DNA of 64,000 bases. Source: Rickettsia sp. Oklahoma-10 (GTDB lineage: Bacteria > Pseudomonadota > Alphaproteobacteria > Rickettsiales > Rickettsiaceae). Positions 1-9,063 of this stretch are shown piece after piece. The translations under genes and the position numbers were made by a program. The stretch is taken from positions 265,501-329,500 of the forward strand of contig NZ_CP157197.1 of the NCBI RefSeq assembly GCF_039954865.1, in the 5' to 3' direction. Below the pieces are notes generated by a model. The model was not told the origin of the DNA and did not search any database. It saw only the letters and a list, made by a program, of their open reading frames with translations. Position 1 is the stretch's first letter, and each line of letters begins with the position of its first letter.

Positions 1-799
1 GTAATTGACTAAGTCAAGACTTTTCTTCATTTAATTCTTTAATTAGTAGAAATATAAAATACTTAGACTGCCAATTAAGAAAATTGCAAGTTCAGAAGGA
101 AAGAATCTATAAGACCAAGGGTCTCTTAATAAATCCATTAAATGGAAGAATCATTCTAGTAATTAAATATATAAATGGATAAAATGATAGAAATTCTTCT
201 TTTTTAGAAATCCAAGGCACATAAATAATTAAAGACATTTCCAACCAAGTTAACTAAATAGACATTATTAACAAAAATTGATAAAGAGAAGGTATAGAGT
301 TTCAATATTAAAGTATTTTCTGTATTATTCATTCCAATAAACATTGTTAGGTTTGTAAAAATAAAACACTAGCTGAAAATGGAGAGATTATACAATTGCC
401 TTAAAGCTGAAAATTTTTGCCACAAGAAGAAAGTAGTCAAAATATAGAAAATATAAGGATGATAAAGCATTAAATATCTACTTTTCCAAAATTTTATTTT
501 GCTTGTATTAATTGCTTTGAAGCTGAAAATTATGAAAAAAATTGTACTGTGATTTCTCTACATACCAATTTTAAAAATATATGAAAGGGCAAATAGTAAT
601 CTAACTAACTACTACACTCATTAATGTTTAAATTATATTTTATCCAAAACCTAAAAAATCAAGTAACATAGGTAGCACTTCTCAATAATGGTATAAGTTA
701 TTTACATAAAAAGCATCATTTTGTATTATGCAAAATATATTTTTTTACTTAATTATATAAAACTCTCAAGTAATTCATAATGAAAGGTAATTAAAATTC
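1..799. other. AT-rich non-coding stretch before map
   Basis: I see no intact gene, RNA gene or clear terminator here. The ten-base string agctgaaaat occurs three times (371-380, 405-414, 521-530), and the last two copies share about 18 of 20 bases around it. This could be the trace of a decayed repeat-containing gene, but no reading frame of useful length survives. An AAAGG ribosome-binding site for map lies near 782-787. Confidence 0.4.
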
Positions 800-1585
800 A
801 TGACTATAAAAATCCACACAGAAAAAGATTTTGATAAGATGCGGGCAGCAGGAAAATTGGCTGCAGAGACACTCGATTTTATTACTGATTATGTAAAACC
901 AAATATTACTACCAATATTTTAAATGACCTTTGTCATAATTTTATTACTTCTCATAATGCTATTCCTGCACCATTAAATTATAAAGGTTTTCCGAAATCG
1001 ATTTGTACTTCGATAAATCATGTAGTTTGTCACGGCATTCCAAATGATAAACCTTTAAGGAACGGTGATATAGTAAATATTGATGTTACAGTAATTTTAG
1101 ACGGTTGGTACGGCGATACTAGCCGCATGTATTATGTCGGTGACGTAGCAATTAAGCCAAAACGTCTTATTCAGGTAACCTATGATGCAATGATGCAAGG
1201 CATTGAAGTAGTGAGACCTGGGGCTACACTCGGTGATATTGGACATGCTATTCAAAGTTATGCCGAAAAGCATAATTATTCGGTAGTAAGAGATTATACA
1301 GGTCATGGTATCGGGAGAGTTTTTCATGATGAGCCATCAATATTAAATTACGGTCGCAGTGGCACAGGTCTAACTCTAGAAGAAGGGATGTTTTTTACCG
1401 TTGAACCTATGATAAATGCCGGTCATTATGACACAATATTAAGTAAACTAGATGGATGGACGGTGACTACCCGTGATAAATCATTATCGGCTCAATTTGA
1501 GCATACTATAGGCGTGACTAAAGACGGCTTTGAAATATTTACGTTATCACATAAAAAACTTAATTATCCTCCATATGTTAAATAA
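800..1585 (+). CDS. map: Type I methionine aminopeptidase
   Basis: Cytosolic metalloprotease that removes the initiator methionine from new proteins. The 261 residues cover the whole type I pita-bread fold with no N-terminal extension. All five metal ligands of the family are visible: D95 (in NIDVTV), D106 (GDTSR), H169 (TGHG), E202 (VEPM) and E234 (FEHT). The substrate-binding histidine H79 is also present (VCHGI). The ATG at 800 follows an AAAGG ribosome-binding site at about the right distance. The 3' end overlaps the start of the radC remnant (ATG 1575) by 11 bases, so the two were probably once translationally coupled. Nothing in the protein looks damaged. Confidence 0.97.
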   Translation: MTIKIHTEKDFDKMRAAGKLAAETLDFITDYVKPNITTNILNDLCHNFITSHNAIPAPLNYKGFPKSICTSINHVVCHGIPNDKPLRNGDIVNIDVTVILDGWYGDTSRMYYVGDVAIKPKRLIQVTYDAMMQGIEVVRPGATLGDIGHAIQSYAEKHNYSVVRDYTGHGIGRVFHDEPSILNYGRSGTGLTLEEGMFFTVEPMINAGHYDTILSKLDGWTVTTRDKSLSAQFEHTIGVTKDGFEIFTLSHKKLNYPPYVK

Positions 1586-2336
1586 TAATCTGATAGAACT
1601 CTACAATAATGAAATAGACATATACTCCTGTGAAATAAAGAATAGTCATACGAAGATCAACCTGGCAAAGAGTAAGCAGTCTGTAAGCAAAGGAGCAGAG
1701 CATATAATAATATTTGAGCATCCAAGGACTTACAAAGACGATGTAGCCAATTTTTCAAGTTCATCAAATATATCTCATTATATAGGTAACCGCAAAAGAG
1801 TAAAAGAACGTGTTATTGCCACTGGAGCAGAACATTTTGCCGATTACAAATTACTTGAAATGATACTATTATTGGCTTATCCCTTATAAAGACGCAAAAC
1901 CTCTTGCTAAAAATTACCTAACCATTTTGATATTAAAGATTTAATCTTGATAAGGAAACATTAATTAGTAATGAAAATTTATACACTAATTTTGCTCTAA
2001 TATGCAAGTTAATCAATAGAGTATTGAAACAAAAAATAATAAATAAAAATATTATTGTTTGAGTTCTTTGATTGATTATTTAAAAGTTAATGTGCAATAT
2101 ACGTTTAGCGCAATTTCATATATTATTTTTAAATAAAAAAATATTTTAATTGCGATGAGGTTTTATAGACCAAGCGCTGTGGTATATCCACACTAGGTAA
2201 TGAAACGAGCTTTATTTTTTAATAAACCTTATACTTGGTACATACCATCCAAGTGGTAGCTCTAAACCTTTAAAAGCCGATATTCATATGACAAATAAGA
2301 TAGTAGAAACATGCAACCCTGTAAATATTATAATTT
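1575..2336 (+). pseudogene. radC: radC (UPF0758, JAMM-fold) pseudogene with a palindromic element inserted
   Basis: The intact 5' part opens at ATG 1575 (MLNNNLIELY) and reads to a stop at 1889. It ends in a RadC N-terminal domain (HYIGNRKRVKERV, then LLEMILLLA). Between them lie about 45 codons from an inserted palindromic element. Past the stop, RadC continues after frameshifts: PYKDAKPLAKNYL near 1877-1916, HFDIKDLILI near 1921-1952, then a helical stretch to about 2050, and SLIDYLKVNVQ near 2065-2100. The catalytic JAMM segment is recognisable as HPSG-like sequence near 2245 and KADIHMTNKIVE near 2273-2309. The remnant runs out just before the next gene at 2355. RadC proteins are MPN/JAMM-fold proteins of uncertain role. 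This one cannot give a full product. Confidence 0.88.
1625..1787 (+). repeat. Palindromic element (RPE-like, family 1) inside radC
   Basis: This segment inserts about 45 in-frame codons into the RadC N-terminus. It matches copies at 20705-20860 and 63640-63775 and a fragment at 41205-41290. Shared blocks in order are AAGATCAAC, GGAGCAGAGCATA, a CATCCAAGGACTTACA-like block, ACGATGTAGCCAAT-like sequence and CAAGTTCATC. The ends are inverted: GATCAACTT-type at the left and AAGTTCATC at the right. Rickettsia palindromic elements known to sit inside genes have this size and behaviour. I do not assign the family number. Confidence 0.8.
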
Positions 2337-2354
2337 GAAATCTAATACGTTACT

Positions 2355-3338
2355 ATGAATATAAATAACTATAGTACATTATTTATTTTTTCTTTTATAG
2401 CAACCGCTATATTAACATATATATTAACTAAATATCTTCCTATAATTGGTTTAGTTGATGTACCGAGTAGTCGTCGCTTTCATGACAAGATAACACCGCG
2501 CGGAGGCGGTCTTGCGATTGTAATTGTTGTAATGATTGCCCTGAGTGGGTTTGAATATATAACGAGCAATAATCTTGTTAATTCAATAAAAATATTACCA
2601 TTATTACTGGTAATTTCCTCGGTTTCTTTTTTAGATGACTTACAAGCTGTACCTATTCTAATTCGCTTAATAGTCCATTTAATTTGCGCAACTTGTGCTA
2701 TTGTTCTTTTCTCGCAGGTAAACTCCCTACATATACTAATATATTTCATTTTAGTTGTAGCTTTAAGCGGTTTTATTAATATATATAATTTTATGGACGG
2801 TATAGACGGTATGAGTTGCATAGAATCTATTCATCTTGCTAGCACCATGCTTATATTATGTTTTTTACAATTTTCAACTATTGATAACCCGTATTTTATA
2901 TCTAGTGTAAATGTTATCATTCTTGGTTGTTCTTGTGGTTTTTTAATATTTAATTGGCATCCGGCAAAAATATTTTTAGGAGATGTAGGAAGTATTAGTC
3001 TTGGATTCTTAACAGGTCTTTGTTTACTCTTACTTGCTCTTACAAATACTAATTTATTTATAGCTTGTGTTATTGCTAGCTTATATTACATTACTGATGC
3101 AGTGTTAACCATATTAATTCGGTTACTCAATAAAGAAAAAATTTGGCAACCTCATTTAAAACATTTTTTTCAAAAAGCAGTACAAAAAGGTAAGTCTCAT
3201 AAACAAGTAATATCAATTATAGCAGTTTGTAATATATTTTTAATGATCATATCAGTTATATCTTTATATTTTCCCATAATATCTATAATACTTGCTTTAG
3301 CTGTCATAACTTTAACAGTGCAGAGTTTATTAAAATGA
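2355..3338 (+). CDS. Polyprenyl-phosphate sugar-1-phosphate transferase (glycosyltransferase family 4, WecA/WbpL-like)
   Basis: Multi-pass inner-membrane enzyme of the MraY/WecA/TagO family. It should transfer an N-acetylhexosamine-1-phosphate from a UDP-sugar to undecaprenyl phosphate, the first step of O-antigen or other surface polysaccharide synthesis. The 327 residues carry the family signatures: the DD pair at D94-D95 (FLDDLQAV), NFMDGIDG at 145-152 and FLGDVGS at 207-213. The cytoplasmic loop HFFQKAVQKGKSHKQV, near residue 270, resembles the WbpL-type loop more than MraY. About ten hydrophobic segments are evident. Its 3' end overlaps the next gene by four bases (ATGA), suggesting co-transcription. 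The exact sugar cannot be read from sequence. Confidence 0.88.
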   Translation: MNINNYSTLFIFSFIATAILTYILTKYLPIIGLVDVPSSRRFHDKITPRGGGLAIVIVVMIALSGFEYITSNNLVNSIKILPLLLVISSVSFLDDLQAVPILIRLIVHLICATCAIVLFSQVNSLHILIYFILVVALSGFINIYNFMDGIDGMSCIESIHLASTMLILCFLQFSTIDNPYFISSVNVIILGCSCGFLIFNWHPAKIFLGDVGSISLGFLTGLCLLLLALTNTNLFIACVIASLYYITDAVLTILIRLLNKEKIWQPHLKHFFQKAVQKGKSHKQVISIIAVCNIFLMIISVISLYFPIISIILALAVITLTVQSLLK

Positions 3339-3652
3339 AGCTCATCAAAGAGGATATTGATAAAATAGTTAGACGTATATTTGTTAAACAACATCCGTTG
3401 TTGCCTGAAATCATGATTAACTGGAATAAAATAGTCGGTTTTAACTTCAGCACTAAAGCCTTACCTTTAAAAATTACCACATATACTTATAAAAAACGGA
3501 AAATTAATACACTATTTATACAAGCAGAAGATAATGCCATTGCAGCAGAATTACCTTATTATCAAGATATTATACTAGAACGTATTAAAATTTATTTAGG
3601 CTTTGATGCAATACATCGAATGAATGTAACGTTCTATAAGCAAAAGCCTTAG
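3335..3652 (+). CDS. DUF721 family protein (DciA-like)
   Basis: Small basic protein of 105 residues resembling the DUF721 family, which includes the DnaB-helicase loader DciA of bacteria that lack DnaC. The pattern seen is an N-terminal helix (KEDIDKIVRRIFVK), a W-x-K-I-V-G motif (NWNKIVGFNF) and a C-terminal strand-helix unit in which residues are tied to nucleic-acid contact in related proteins. It starts inside the last codons of the sugar-phosphate transferase gene (ATGA overlap). A role in replicative helicase loading is inference from family membership. In alphaproteobacteria DUF721 proteins are not always true DciA orthologs. Confidence 0.7.
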   Translation: MKLIKEDIDKIVRRIFVKQHPLLPEIMINWNKIVGFNFSTKALPLKITTYTYKKRKINTLFIQAEDNAIAAELPYYQDIILERIKIYLGFDAIHRMNVTFYKQKP

Positions 3653-3825
3653 GAAGCTGCATGTAAAGTGATTTTAATTAATAATTAAAGAGATTTAATA
3701 GCGAAAATTATAAGTTTTTTGCTGAAATAGCTGCTCATATTTCAAAAAATTTATATATTTAATATTTATAGCAAAAAAAATTTAATTAGCTTTAAAATAA
3801 CTTTACTCTCTAAGGCATGAACATT

Positions 3826-4237
3826 ATGCTTTCTTCTTGTGAATTTCATATGCATTAAAATATCTGCTGTAATATTTAAATTTTTATTTAATTTTCTAAT
3901 CATAAAAAAAGTAATAGGTCTATAGGTCTTCTTTTATTAAGAATTGCAGATATTGTACTTCTTGAACCTATGCTCTTTTCTAAATCTTTTCTAGAAAAAC
4001 CAAACTAAACTGTTCTATCCTAGAATTAATTGCTTCAATTGGATCAGGTGCTTCTATTTTATAACGTTTAAGCTCATAATCTTCTACTAATATTGATAAT
4101 ATTTCTGATTTTTCAGTCTCTGAGAAATTTTCTTTTGTATCTAATAAATTATTTTTTTAATGCTTCTTCATATTCTTTTTCTGTTTTTATAATATATTTA
4201 TGATCAAATCTCTTAACATTTATATTCTTGCATTCAT
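3826..4237 (-). pseudogene. Decayed HigA-type (Xre helix-turn-helix) antitoxin gene
   Basis: No open frame survives, but the minus strand reads through at least three frameshifts as a HigA-like antitoxin. Read from 4237 downward: NVKRFDHKYIIKTEKEYEEA, then NLLDTKENFSETEKSEILSI, then EDYELKRYKIEAPDPIEAIN, then GFSRKDLEKSIGSRSTISAI, then FFMIRKLNKNLNITADILMH near 3850. The ExYELKxYxIxxPDPIEAI block followed by an Xre helix-turn-helix (RKDLExxIGSRSxISxxLNKRR) is typical of the HigA2 class of type II antitoxins. A HigB toxin gene would normally lie just upstream (above 4240). I see none there. This is a remnant of a toxin-antitoxin module. Confidence 0.75.
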
Positions 4238-4344
4238 TCCTACAAATCTTATGACATTGTTGTTGCATGGTTCTTTTAAATTTTAAAAGTGGTTACCACA
4301 TATGAGGGATGATAAAACACAGCCAAAGTACACAAATAAAAATA

Positions 4345-4370
4345 AGGAGTCTTTAAATTTAAAGACTCCT
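4345..4370 (-). terminator. Bidirectional-looking rho-independent terminator of adr1
   Basis: A perfect 26-base palindrome (arm AGGAGTCTTTAAA, no loop bases outside the palindrome) lies 44 bases past the adr1 stop on the minus strand. An A-rich plus-strand stretch at 4331-4344 gives a U-tract on the minus-strand transcript, and TTTTT follows on the plus strand as well. It fits a strong hairpin terminator for adr1, usable from either side. Confidence 0.8.
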
Positions 4371-4414
4371 TTTTCGTGTTAATTTAATAGCTTGTAAAAA
4401 GATTTGAGAACTAA

Positions 4415-5170
4415 TTACATATCAAATCTTAACCCTGCCATCAGGTTATTACCTTTATAACGGGTTCCACCAAATTTATATGTGACTCCATCAATAATTT
4501 TAGTGGTATTTTTTGTTTTACTGTAATCTATCCAGCTATAAACGAGTTCTGCTTTTATACCCTGTGCTACTTCAAATGAAGTACCTAAAGATAATTGATA
4601 AGCAACATTTGTTTTATTTTTAGTAGTTAGGCTAGGATCATTAACAGTTATACCATTAGCACTTGTAGGAATGCCTTTGCCTGTGATTTTCTCTTTTACC
4701 ATTGCAAGACCAACACCGGCACCAGCAAAAACTTTAAACATACTTAAATCAGCAAAATCTACATAACCGTTAAGTAATACACTTACAATACTAGGCTTAT
4801 GTTGTTTTGCTGACTGAGTAAGAGTAGCATCTCTTGAACTTTTAGTTATTGATTTTTTCAGATGAACATTTGCTACTGTTCCAAGTGTTAAATCGGTTCT
4901 CAAATTATCCATGATATAATAACCTACTCCGATATTACCGGTAAAACCAGTATTAGATTTTAGTTTAAAATCTGTGCCTTTAGATTTTATTTTATTAAAA
5001 ATCATGCCACCGGCATTAAGTTTTAAATACCATTGATTTTCCATAGATGATGATGACATCGGTAAATTAGTATATGAATCTACAGAGGAATGCATATCAC
5101 AATTAGCAAATGAAAGACCAGAAGTTAAAAGTGTTGTACTTGCAACTGCTACTAAAAATAATTTTTTCAT
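4415..5170 (-). CDS. adr1: Surface adhesin Adr1-like outer-membrane beta-barrel protein
   Basis: A secreted 251-residue protein with a Sec signal peptide (MKKLFLVAVASTTLLTSGLS, cleavage near FANC). The mature part is an eight-stranded OmpA/OmpX-like barrel: alternating polar and hydrophobic strands, a strand containing GVGYYI, and a C-terminal aromatic-containing strand ending GLRFDM. In rickettsiae the two adjacent genes of this type encode Adr1 and Adr2, surface proteins reported to bind host proteins such as vitronectin. The longer of the pair is assigned to adr1 from length and order. It lies upstream of a strong terminator (4345-4370) and 242 bases from adr2. A four-strand repeat separates them, so the genes may have separate promoters. 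The Adr1/Adr2 labels are from memory. Confidence 0.8.
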   Translation of the reverse strand: MKKLFLVAVASTTLLTSGLSFANCDMHSSVDSYTNLPMSSSSMENQWYLKLNAGGMIFNKIKSKGTDFKLKSNTGFTGNIGVGYYIMDNLRTDLTLGTVANVHLKKSITKSSRDATLTQSAKQHKPSIVSVLLNGYVDFADLSMFKVFAGAGVGLAMVKEKITGKGIPTSANGITVNDPSLTTKNKTNVAYQLSLGTSFEVAQGIKAELVYSWIDYSKTKNTTKIIDGVTYKFGGTRYKGNNLMAGLRFDM

Positions 5171-5262
5171 ATTGTTAAATTTTTCCTTTAAATTTTTGTT
5201 GTTAGTAAAAACGATATTAGATAATAATTATTACAATTTCTACCTAAATTCGATAAAAAATA

Positions 5263-5385
5263 GTTTGTAAGTGATATCCCTGACTTGTTATACCCCGCGC
5301 TTGTAGCTGGATCTAAACTGAAAATACTAATATTATTAGTATCTTAAATTGTTTTCTTAGATACCAAACTATGGTATGACATTAG
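5263..5385. repeat. Dispersed repeat family A between adr1 and adr2
   Basis: A degraded copy of a repeat seen many times in this window. The shared order is a CCCTGACTTG-like left arm, a GGATC(C)A block, a central AAAATACTAAnATTAGTA palindrome, GGATACC-type sequence, and a right arm like CCATGGTATGACAT. Here ctgacttgttatacccc, ggatctaaactgaaaatact and gataccaaactatggtatga are visible. Other copies are at 22270-22450, 49285-49440, 56655-56775 and 60390-60500. Confidence 0.6.
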
Positions 5386-5412
5386 GTTATAAAACTATCA
5401 ATATATTCTTAA

Positions 5413-6084
5413 TTATATATCAAATCTTATACCTGCTGTTAAGTTATGACTTTGATAACGCATTCCACCGGTTTGTACATTTTGCCCTTGATAAACTACG
5501 TTTTTACTTTTTGCTCTACCGTCGTTTATCAAGCTATAAGCTAGTTCTACTTTGAAACCGTCAACAATTTGTGCAGAAGTACCTAAAGTTAGCTTATAAG
5601 AAATACTGGTTTTGTTTTTAGTTGTAGATGCAAGACCGGTTATCCCATTATATGTAACTTTCTCTTTAACTAATGAAGTACCAACACCGGCACCGACAAA
5701 AACATCAAATATATCAAAATTAGTTAAATCTACATAACCGTTAATAAGTAAACGTGTAATAGTAGGTTTATGGGTTACTGAAAAATTAGTACCAGAAAAA
5801 GGTGCATTAGTTGCGGTTCCAGATTTTAACTTTCCACCGATTATAGTACCTAAAGTTAAATCAGCTCTAAAATTTTCAGAAATATAATAACCAATACCTA
5901 AATCAATTGGAATAGCGGTATTAGATTTTAATTTAACATTAGTTGCTTTATCTTTTTCTTTATTAAACATTAATGCACCGGTATCTATTCTTAAATACCA
6001 CTCATTATCCATACTATTAGCAAATGATACGGTAGAAGATAAAATTGTTGCACTTGTAGCAGCTATTAAAAGTAACTTTTTCAT
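5413..6084 (-). CDS. adr2: Surface adhesin Adr2-like outer-membrane beta-barrel protein
   Basis: Paralog of the neighbouring adr1 product: 223 residues, signal peptide MKKLLLIAATSATILSSTVS ending near FAN, then an eight-stranded barrel ending GIRFDI. Strand motifs are shared with Adr1 (GVGYYI versus GIGYYI, NGYVDL versus NGYVDF, GAGVG in both, KNKT). Such conservation supports an old tandem duplication. A GTG three codons upstream also opens the frame. I chose ATG 6084 because GAGGTG sits 6-11 bases before it as a ribosome-binding site and itself contains that GTG. Adr2 of rickettsiae is described as a vitronectin-binding surface protein involved in serum resistance. That role here is by family and position only. 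Confidence 0.82.
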   Translation of the reverse strand: MKKLLLIAATSATILSSTVSFANSMDNEWYLRIDTGALMFNKEKDKATNVKLKSNTAIPIDLGIGYYISENFRADLTLGTIIGGKLKSGTATNAPFSGTNFSVTHKPTITRLLINGYVDLTNFDIFDVFVGAGVGTSLVKEKVTYNGITGLASTTKNKTSISYKLTLGTSAQIVDGFKVELAYSLINDGRAKSKNVVYQGQNVQTGGMRYQSHNLTAGIRFDI

Positions 6085-6347
6085 AATTAACACCTCAAAT
6101 TTAATAATTAAACATTATCTTTAAATGAGATAACATATTATATTTTTTAGTTCTATATTTAATCGGCTATTATATTCGTTTTATTAAGTTTTGTGATAAA
6201 ATAAACACATAAATACACTCACACCACTTGAAAATTGACTACGTCATCCTACAAGTAATATGGTACTAACATATTTATATGCTCTGTTCCTCATCACTCT
6301 GTAGATTCCTTGCTATTTTTCAATTTGAACTTCATATAACTCACTCT

Positions 6348-6692
6348 TCATTTTACTTCGGAGCATACTTCAGCAAACATGTATTTATTAAACTTGTCTT
6401 TCTCATCTCTAAATTTATCAGCATCAGGCAAAGCAGGCATTTTTTTGGTAATATTTTTCCATCCCTTATTCTCTATAAAATCTTTTGCACGTTCTACCCA
6501 TTCTATTAACTCCGGTGATTCGGGTTTGATGGCACCTATAGGACAATCAGGAATGCATACACCACAATCAATACATTCATCTGGATTAATGACTAGCATT
6601 AATTCCCCTTCATAGAAGCAGTCTACGGGACATACTTCAACGCAATCAGTATATTTACATTTTATACATTCATCGGTTACAACATAAGTCAT
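6348..6692 (-). CDS. fdxA: 7Fe-type ferredoxin FdxA
   Basis: Soluble low-potential electron carrier of 114 residues. Cysteines fall at 9, 12, 17, 21, 25, 40, 43, 46 and 50. This is the spacing of Azotobacter ferredoxin I shifted by one, so C9, C17 and C50 should hold a [3Fe-4S] cluster and C21, C40, C43 and C46 a [4Fe-4S] cluster, with C12 and C25 free. The C-terminal 60 residues ([20 protein letters not shown]) match the helical tail of the family. It begins four bases after the end of ccmC and probably shares its transcript. Its redox partner is not evident in this window. Confidence 0.93.
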   Translation of the reverse strand: MTYVVTDECIKCKYTDCVEVCPVDCFYEGELMLVINPDECIDCGVCIPDCPIGAIKPESPELIEWVERAKDFIENKGWKNITKKMPALPDADKFRDEKDKFNKYMFAEVCSEVK

Positions 6693-6696
6693 TTTA

Positions 6697-7389
6697 TTAT
6701 CGATTCTTAATTTTATAAATTAATACAGAAGTTCGCATAGTTAGTATTAATAAAAAATATAATACAAAACTTATAAACATAATAATTAAGGGTTTCAACA
6801 TTGAAGAATGAATAGTAGGAGAACCAAGCCTTAAAACACTAGCTGGCTGATGCAGGCTATACCAAATATTTACCGAGAATTTTACTATCGGTATGTTAAT
6901 CAAGCCGATAAGAGCAATGATCGAAGCTGGATTTTGTGCTTTTCTTATATTATCCACACTATTCACTATTATAATATAGCTTAAATATAATAAAAATAAT
7001 ATAAGCATAGAGGTAAGTCTTGCATCCCAAACCCACCATATTCCCCATATAGGCTTTCCCCATAAAGAACCTGTTACTAAACTAATCAAAGTAAAAGTAG
7101 CTCCAACGTGACTAGAAGCTACAGCTAACAAATAGTTAATAGTAGTTTTCCATACTAAATAACCAAAGCTGCAAACTGCCATAAAAACATAAATACCAAG
7201 GGCCATCCAAGAAGCAGGTACATGAACATACATAATGCGTACAAACTCACCTTGTTGATAATCGACCGGCGAAACTATAAGAGCTAAATAAAGACCTATA
7301 ACCATCATTATGAAAGTAGATATAGTTAATATAGGTATTATAACCTTTGATAATTTATTAAAATAATAGGGAATTAATAGTTTTAACAT
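6697..7389 (-). CDS. ccmC: Heme exporter / cytochrome c maturation protein CcmC
   Basis: Inner-membrane heme-handling protein that delivers heme to CcmE during system I cytochrome c maturation. The 230 residues contain six hydrophobic segments and the tryptophan-rich periplasmic signature [10 protein letters not shown] near residues 116-125. Two histidines, expected to be heme ligands, are visible: H56 (YVHVPA) and H180 (SLHQPAS). An ATG nine codons further upstream (7416) is also open. I prefer 7389 because the shorter product aligns with the CcmC start ([10 protein letters not shown]) and the upstream ATG abuts its own SD-like TAGGA. It precedes fdxA by about four bases. Other ccm genes are not in this window, as expected for the scattered Rickettsia set. 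Confidence 0.9.
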   Translation of the reverse strand: MLKLLIPYYFNKLSKVIIPILTISTFIMMVIGLYLALIVSPVDYQQGEFVRIMYVHVPASWMALGIYVFMAVCSFGYLVWKTTINYLLAVASSHVGATFTLISLVTGSLWGKPIWGIWWVWDARLTSMLILFLLYLSYIIIVNSVDNIRKAQNPASIIALIGLINIPIVKFSVNIWYSLHQPASVLRLGSPTIHSSMLKPLIIMFISFVLYFLLILTMRTSVLIYKIKNR

Positions 7390-7439
7390 ATTTTCTTTTC
7401 TTATTCTCAATTTCATTCCTAATTAAAAGCGATTCTGTT

Positions 7440-7545
7440 ACATGACTATTATGCCGCCTACGTAGAGAATGAAAATTGGGCTATTACTCAAGCCATGAAA
7501 AAATTTCCACTTTCACAGAAATGACATCATTTGAATTACGTAACA
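7440..7545. repeat. Degenerate dispersed repeat between tadA and ccmC
   Basis: Fragments like gccgcctacgtagagaatga, actcaagccatga and ttcacagaaatgacatcat match the ends of repeat families A and B found elsewhere in the window. It separates ccmC from tadA. No gene is seen. Confidence 0.45.
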
Positions 7546-7559
7546 ATGCTCTACCATGA

Positions 7560-8006
7560 TTAGGAATAGCAAGTTCTTATTTTTTTAAAAAACTCTTTCA
7601 TTAATAGTCCTGAATCTTCGGCAAGAATTTCGCTATATATTTCCGGTCTATGAAAACAAGCACTACTGTTAAAATATCGCAAATTACTTTCAACAACCCC
7701 ATGTTTAGGATCAGATGCTCCATAAAACAAACGTTTCAACCTGCTATGACTAATCGCTGCTGCACACATAGCACAAGGCTCTAAAGTAACATAAATATCA
7801 TAATCATTTAAATTTTTAGAAGATATAATGTTACATGCTTCATGAATAGTAATTATTTCAGCATGATAAAGAGCATTGTTTTTTTCTTCGGTATTATTAT
7901 AACTACTAGCAATAATTCTCTGATTTAATCTATCTACAATTACTGCTCCAACCGGAACTTCATTTTTATCAAAAGCAATCCTAGCTTGTTTTAAAGCTTG
8001 CTGCAT
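7560..8006 (-). CDS. tadA: tRNA-specific adenosine deaminase TadA
   Basis: Zinc-dependent deaminase that converts A34 to inosine in tRNA-Arg(ACG), letting it read three arginine codons. With ATG 8006 the product has 148 residues. The catalytic zinc motifs are HAE (H48, E50) and PCAMC (C78, C81), and the family's EVPVGAVIV strand is present near residue 16. A GTG at 8051 also opens the frame and would overlap the preceding cation-efflux gene by 29 bases. I prefer ATG 8006 because [12 protein letters not shown] matches the usual first helix, though the ribosome-binding site is weak for both. A cytosine/guanine deaminase role is possible but the TadA signature is the closer match. Confidence 0.88.
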   Translation of the reverse strand: MQQALKQARIAFDKNEVPVGAVIVDRLNQRIIASSYNNTEEKNNALYHAEIITIHEACNIISSKNLNDYDIYVTLEPCAMCAAAISHSRLKRLFYGASDPKHGVVESNLRYFNSSACFHRPEIYSEILAEDSGLLMKEFFKKIRTCYS

Positions 8007-8022
8007 GAAAAAGTTATTAAAA

Positions 8023-8937
8023 CTAGTTTCTTTCTCTAACAATAGATTCACGATAATTTACATGTTCTTCGAATCCATGAGGATCTTGGTGAATAATTAT
8101 TTCAGCTTCTGGAAATTCCTGCAATATTTCAAAAGCAATTTCATCACTAATTTTATGAGCATTATACAGCGACACATTACCATCTATTTCTAAATGGCAC
8201 TGGATAAAAGCTTTTTGACCGGCATATCTAGTTTTCATTTCATGCATACCTTTTATACCTAAATGGTTATTAACTATCGAGATAATTTTTTGCCTATCTT
8301 GTTCAGGTAATTCATGATCTACTAAATTTTTAAATGCCTTTTTAAACAAAGAATAAGAATAGTGAAATATATATAACGAAATAACTACCCCAAATAGTGG
8401 ATCAACAAACCAAAAATGATCACTTAAATTTATTGAGATAATTACTATAATATTAGTGAGTAAGTCCGTGAAATAATGAAGCTTATCTGCTTGTACTATA
8501 TCCGATCCTGTTTTTTTAACTACATAAGTTTGATAAAGTACTAAAATAATTGTTAAGAGTATACATACATACATTACAGTAGTACCGTAGCTAATATTCT
8601 CCGGTTTTGTGTTTTCAAATAAAGATTTAACTGAAGAAAAAACTACAAAAAAAGCTGAAGCAAAGAAAAAGATCGATTGAGAAAAAATTATTAAATCCTG
8701 CATTTTTTCATGCCCGAATCGATGATGATAATCAGGTGGTTGCAGAGCAAACCTTAAAGCTATTAAATTAATAAAGGAGGAAGTGATATCAAGAATCGAG
8801 TCAATTAAAGAAGCAAGTATTGATTGTGAATCGGTAACAACCCAAGCATATAATTTGATACTTAAAATAATTAATGCAATAGTAACGGATAAATAAGATG
8901 CCGATTTTATTAACTGATTACGACTATTAGTATCCAT
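8023..8937 (-). CDS. Cation diffusion facilitator (FieF-like metal efflux pump)
   Basis: Inner-membrane divalent metal/proton antiporter of the CDF family, 304 residues. Six hydrophobic segments occupy roughly residues 10-210, followed by a cytoplasmic ferredoxin-like domain. Metal-site features include the DSILD motif in helix 2 ([16 protein letters not shown]), the HHRFGHEK loop between helices 2 and 3 and the histidines near the C-terminus ([10 protein letters not shown]). A TTG at 8952 could extend the frame, but ATG 8937 has a GGAAAG site about eight bases before it. Its 3' end overlaps the longer reading of tadA. Family members in rickettsiae have also been called protein p34. Metal specificity (iron, zinc) is not readable. 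Confidence 0.88.
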   Translation of the reverse strand: MDTNSRNQLIKSASYLSVTIALIILSIKLYAWVVTDSQSILASLIDSILDITSSFINLIALRFALQPPDYHHRFGHEKMQDLIIFSQSIFFFASAFFVVFSSVKSLFENTKPENISYGTTVMYVCILLTIILVLYQTYVVKKTGSDIVQADKLHYFTDLLTNIIVIISINLSDHFWFVDPLFGVVISLYIFHYSYSLFKKAFKNLVDHELPEQDRQKIISIVNNHLGIKGMHEMKTRYAGQKAFIQCHLEIDGNVSLYNAHKISDEIAFEILQEFPEAEIIIHQDPHGFEEHVNYRESIVRERN

Positions 8938-9004
8938 AACAAATCTTTCCAATTGAATATTCTTAGTTTAACAAAGAAAATATAAAATTCAATGAGTTTT
9001 ACAC

Positions 9005-9031
9005 TTTACAAAATTCTAAAAACCATATACT
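9005..9031 (+). promoter_or_regulatory. Possible promoter of the 17-kDa antigen gene
   Basis: TTTACA (9005-9010) and TATACT (9026-9031) match sigma-70 -35 and -10 boxes, but the spacer is 15 rather than 17 bases. The lipoprotein start is 33 bases downstream. No transcription start can be seen from sequence alone. Confidence 0.35.
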
Positions 9032-9063
9032 TATTAAATTATATTAATTTAGAGAGAATTTAT

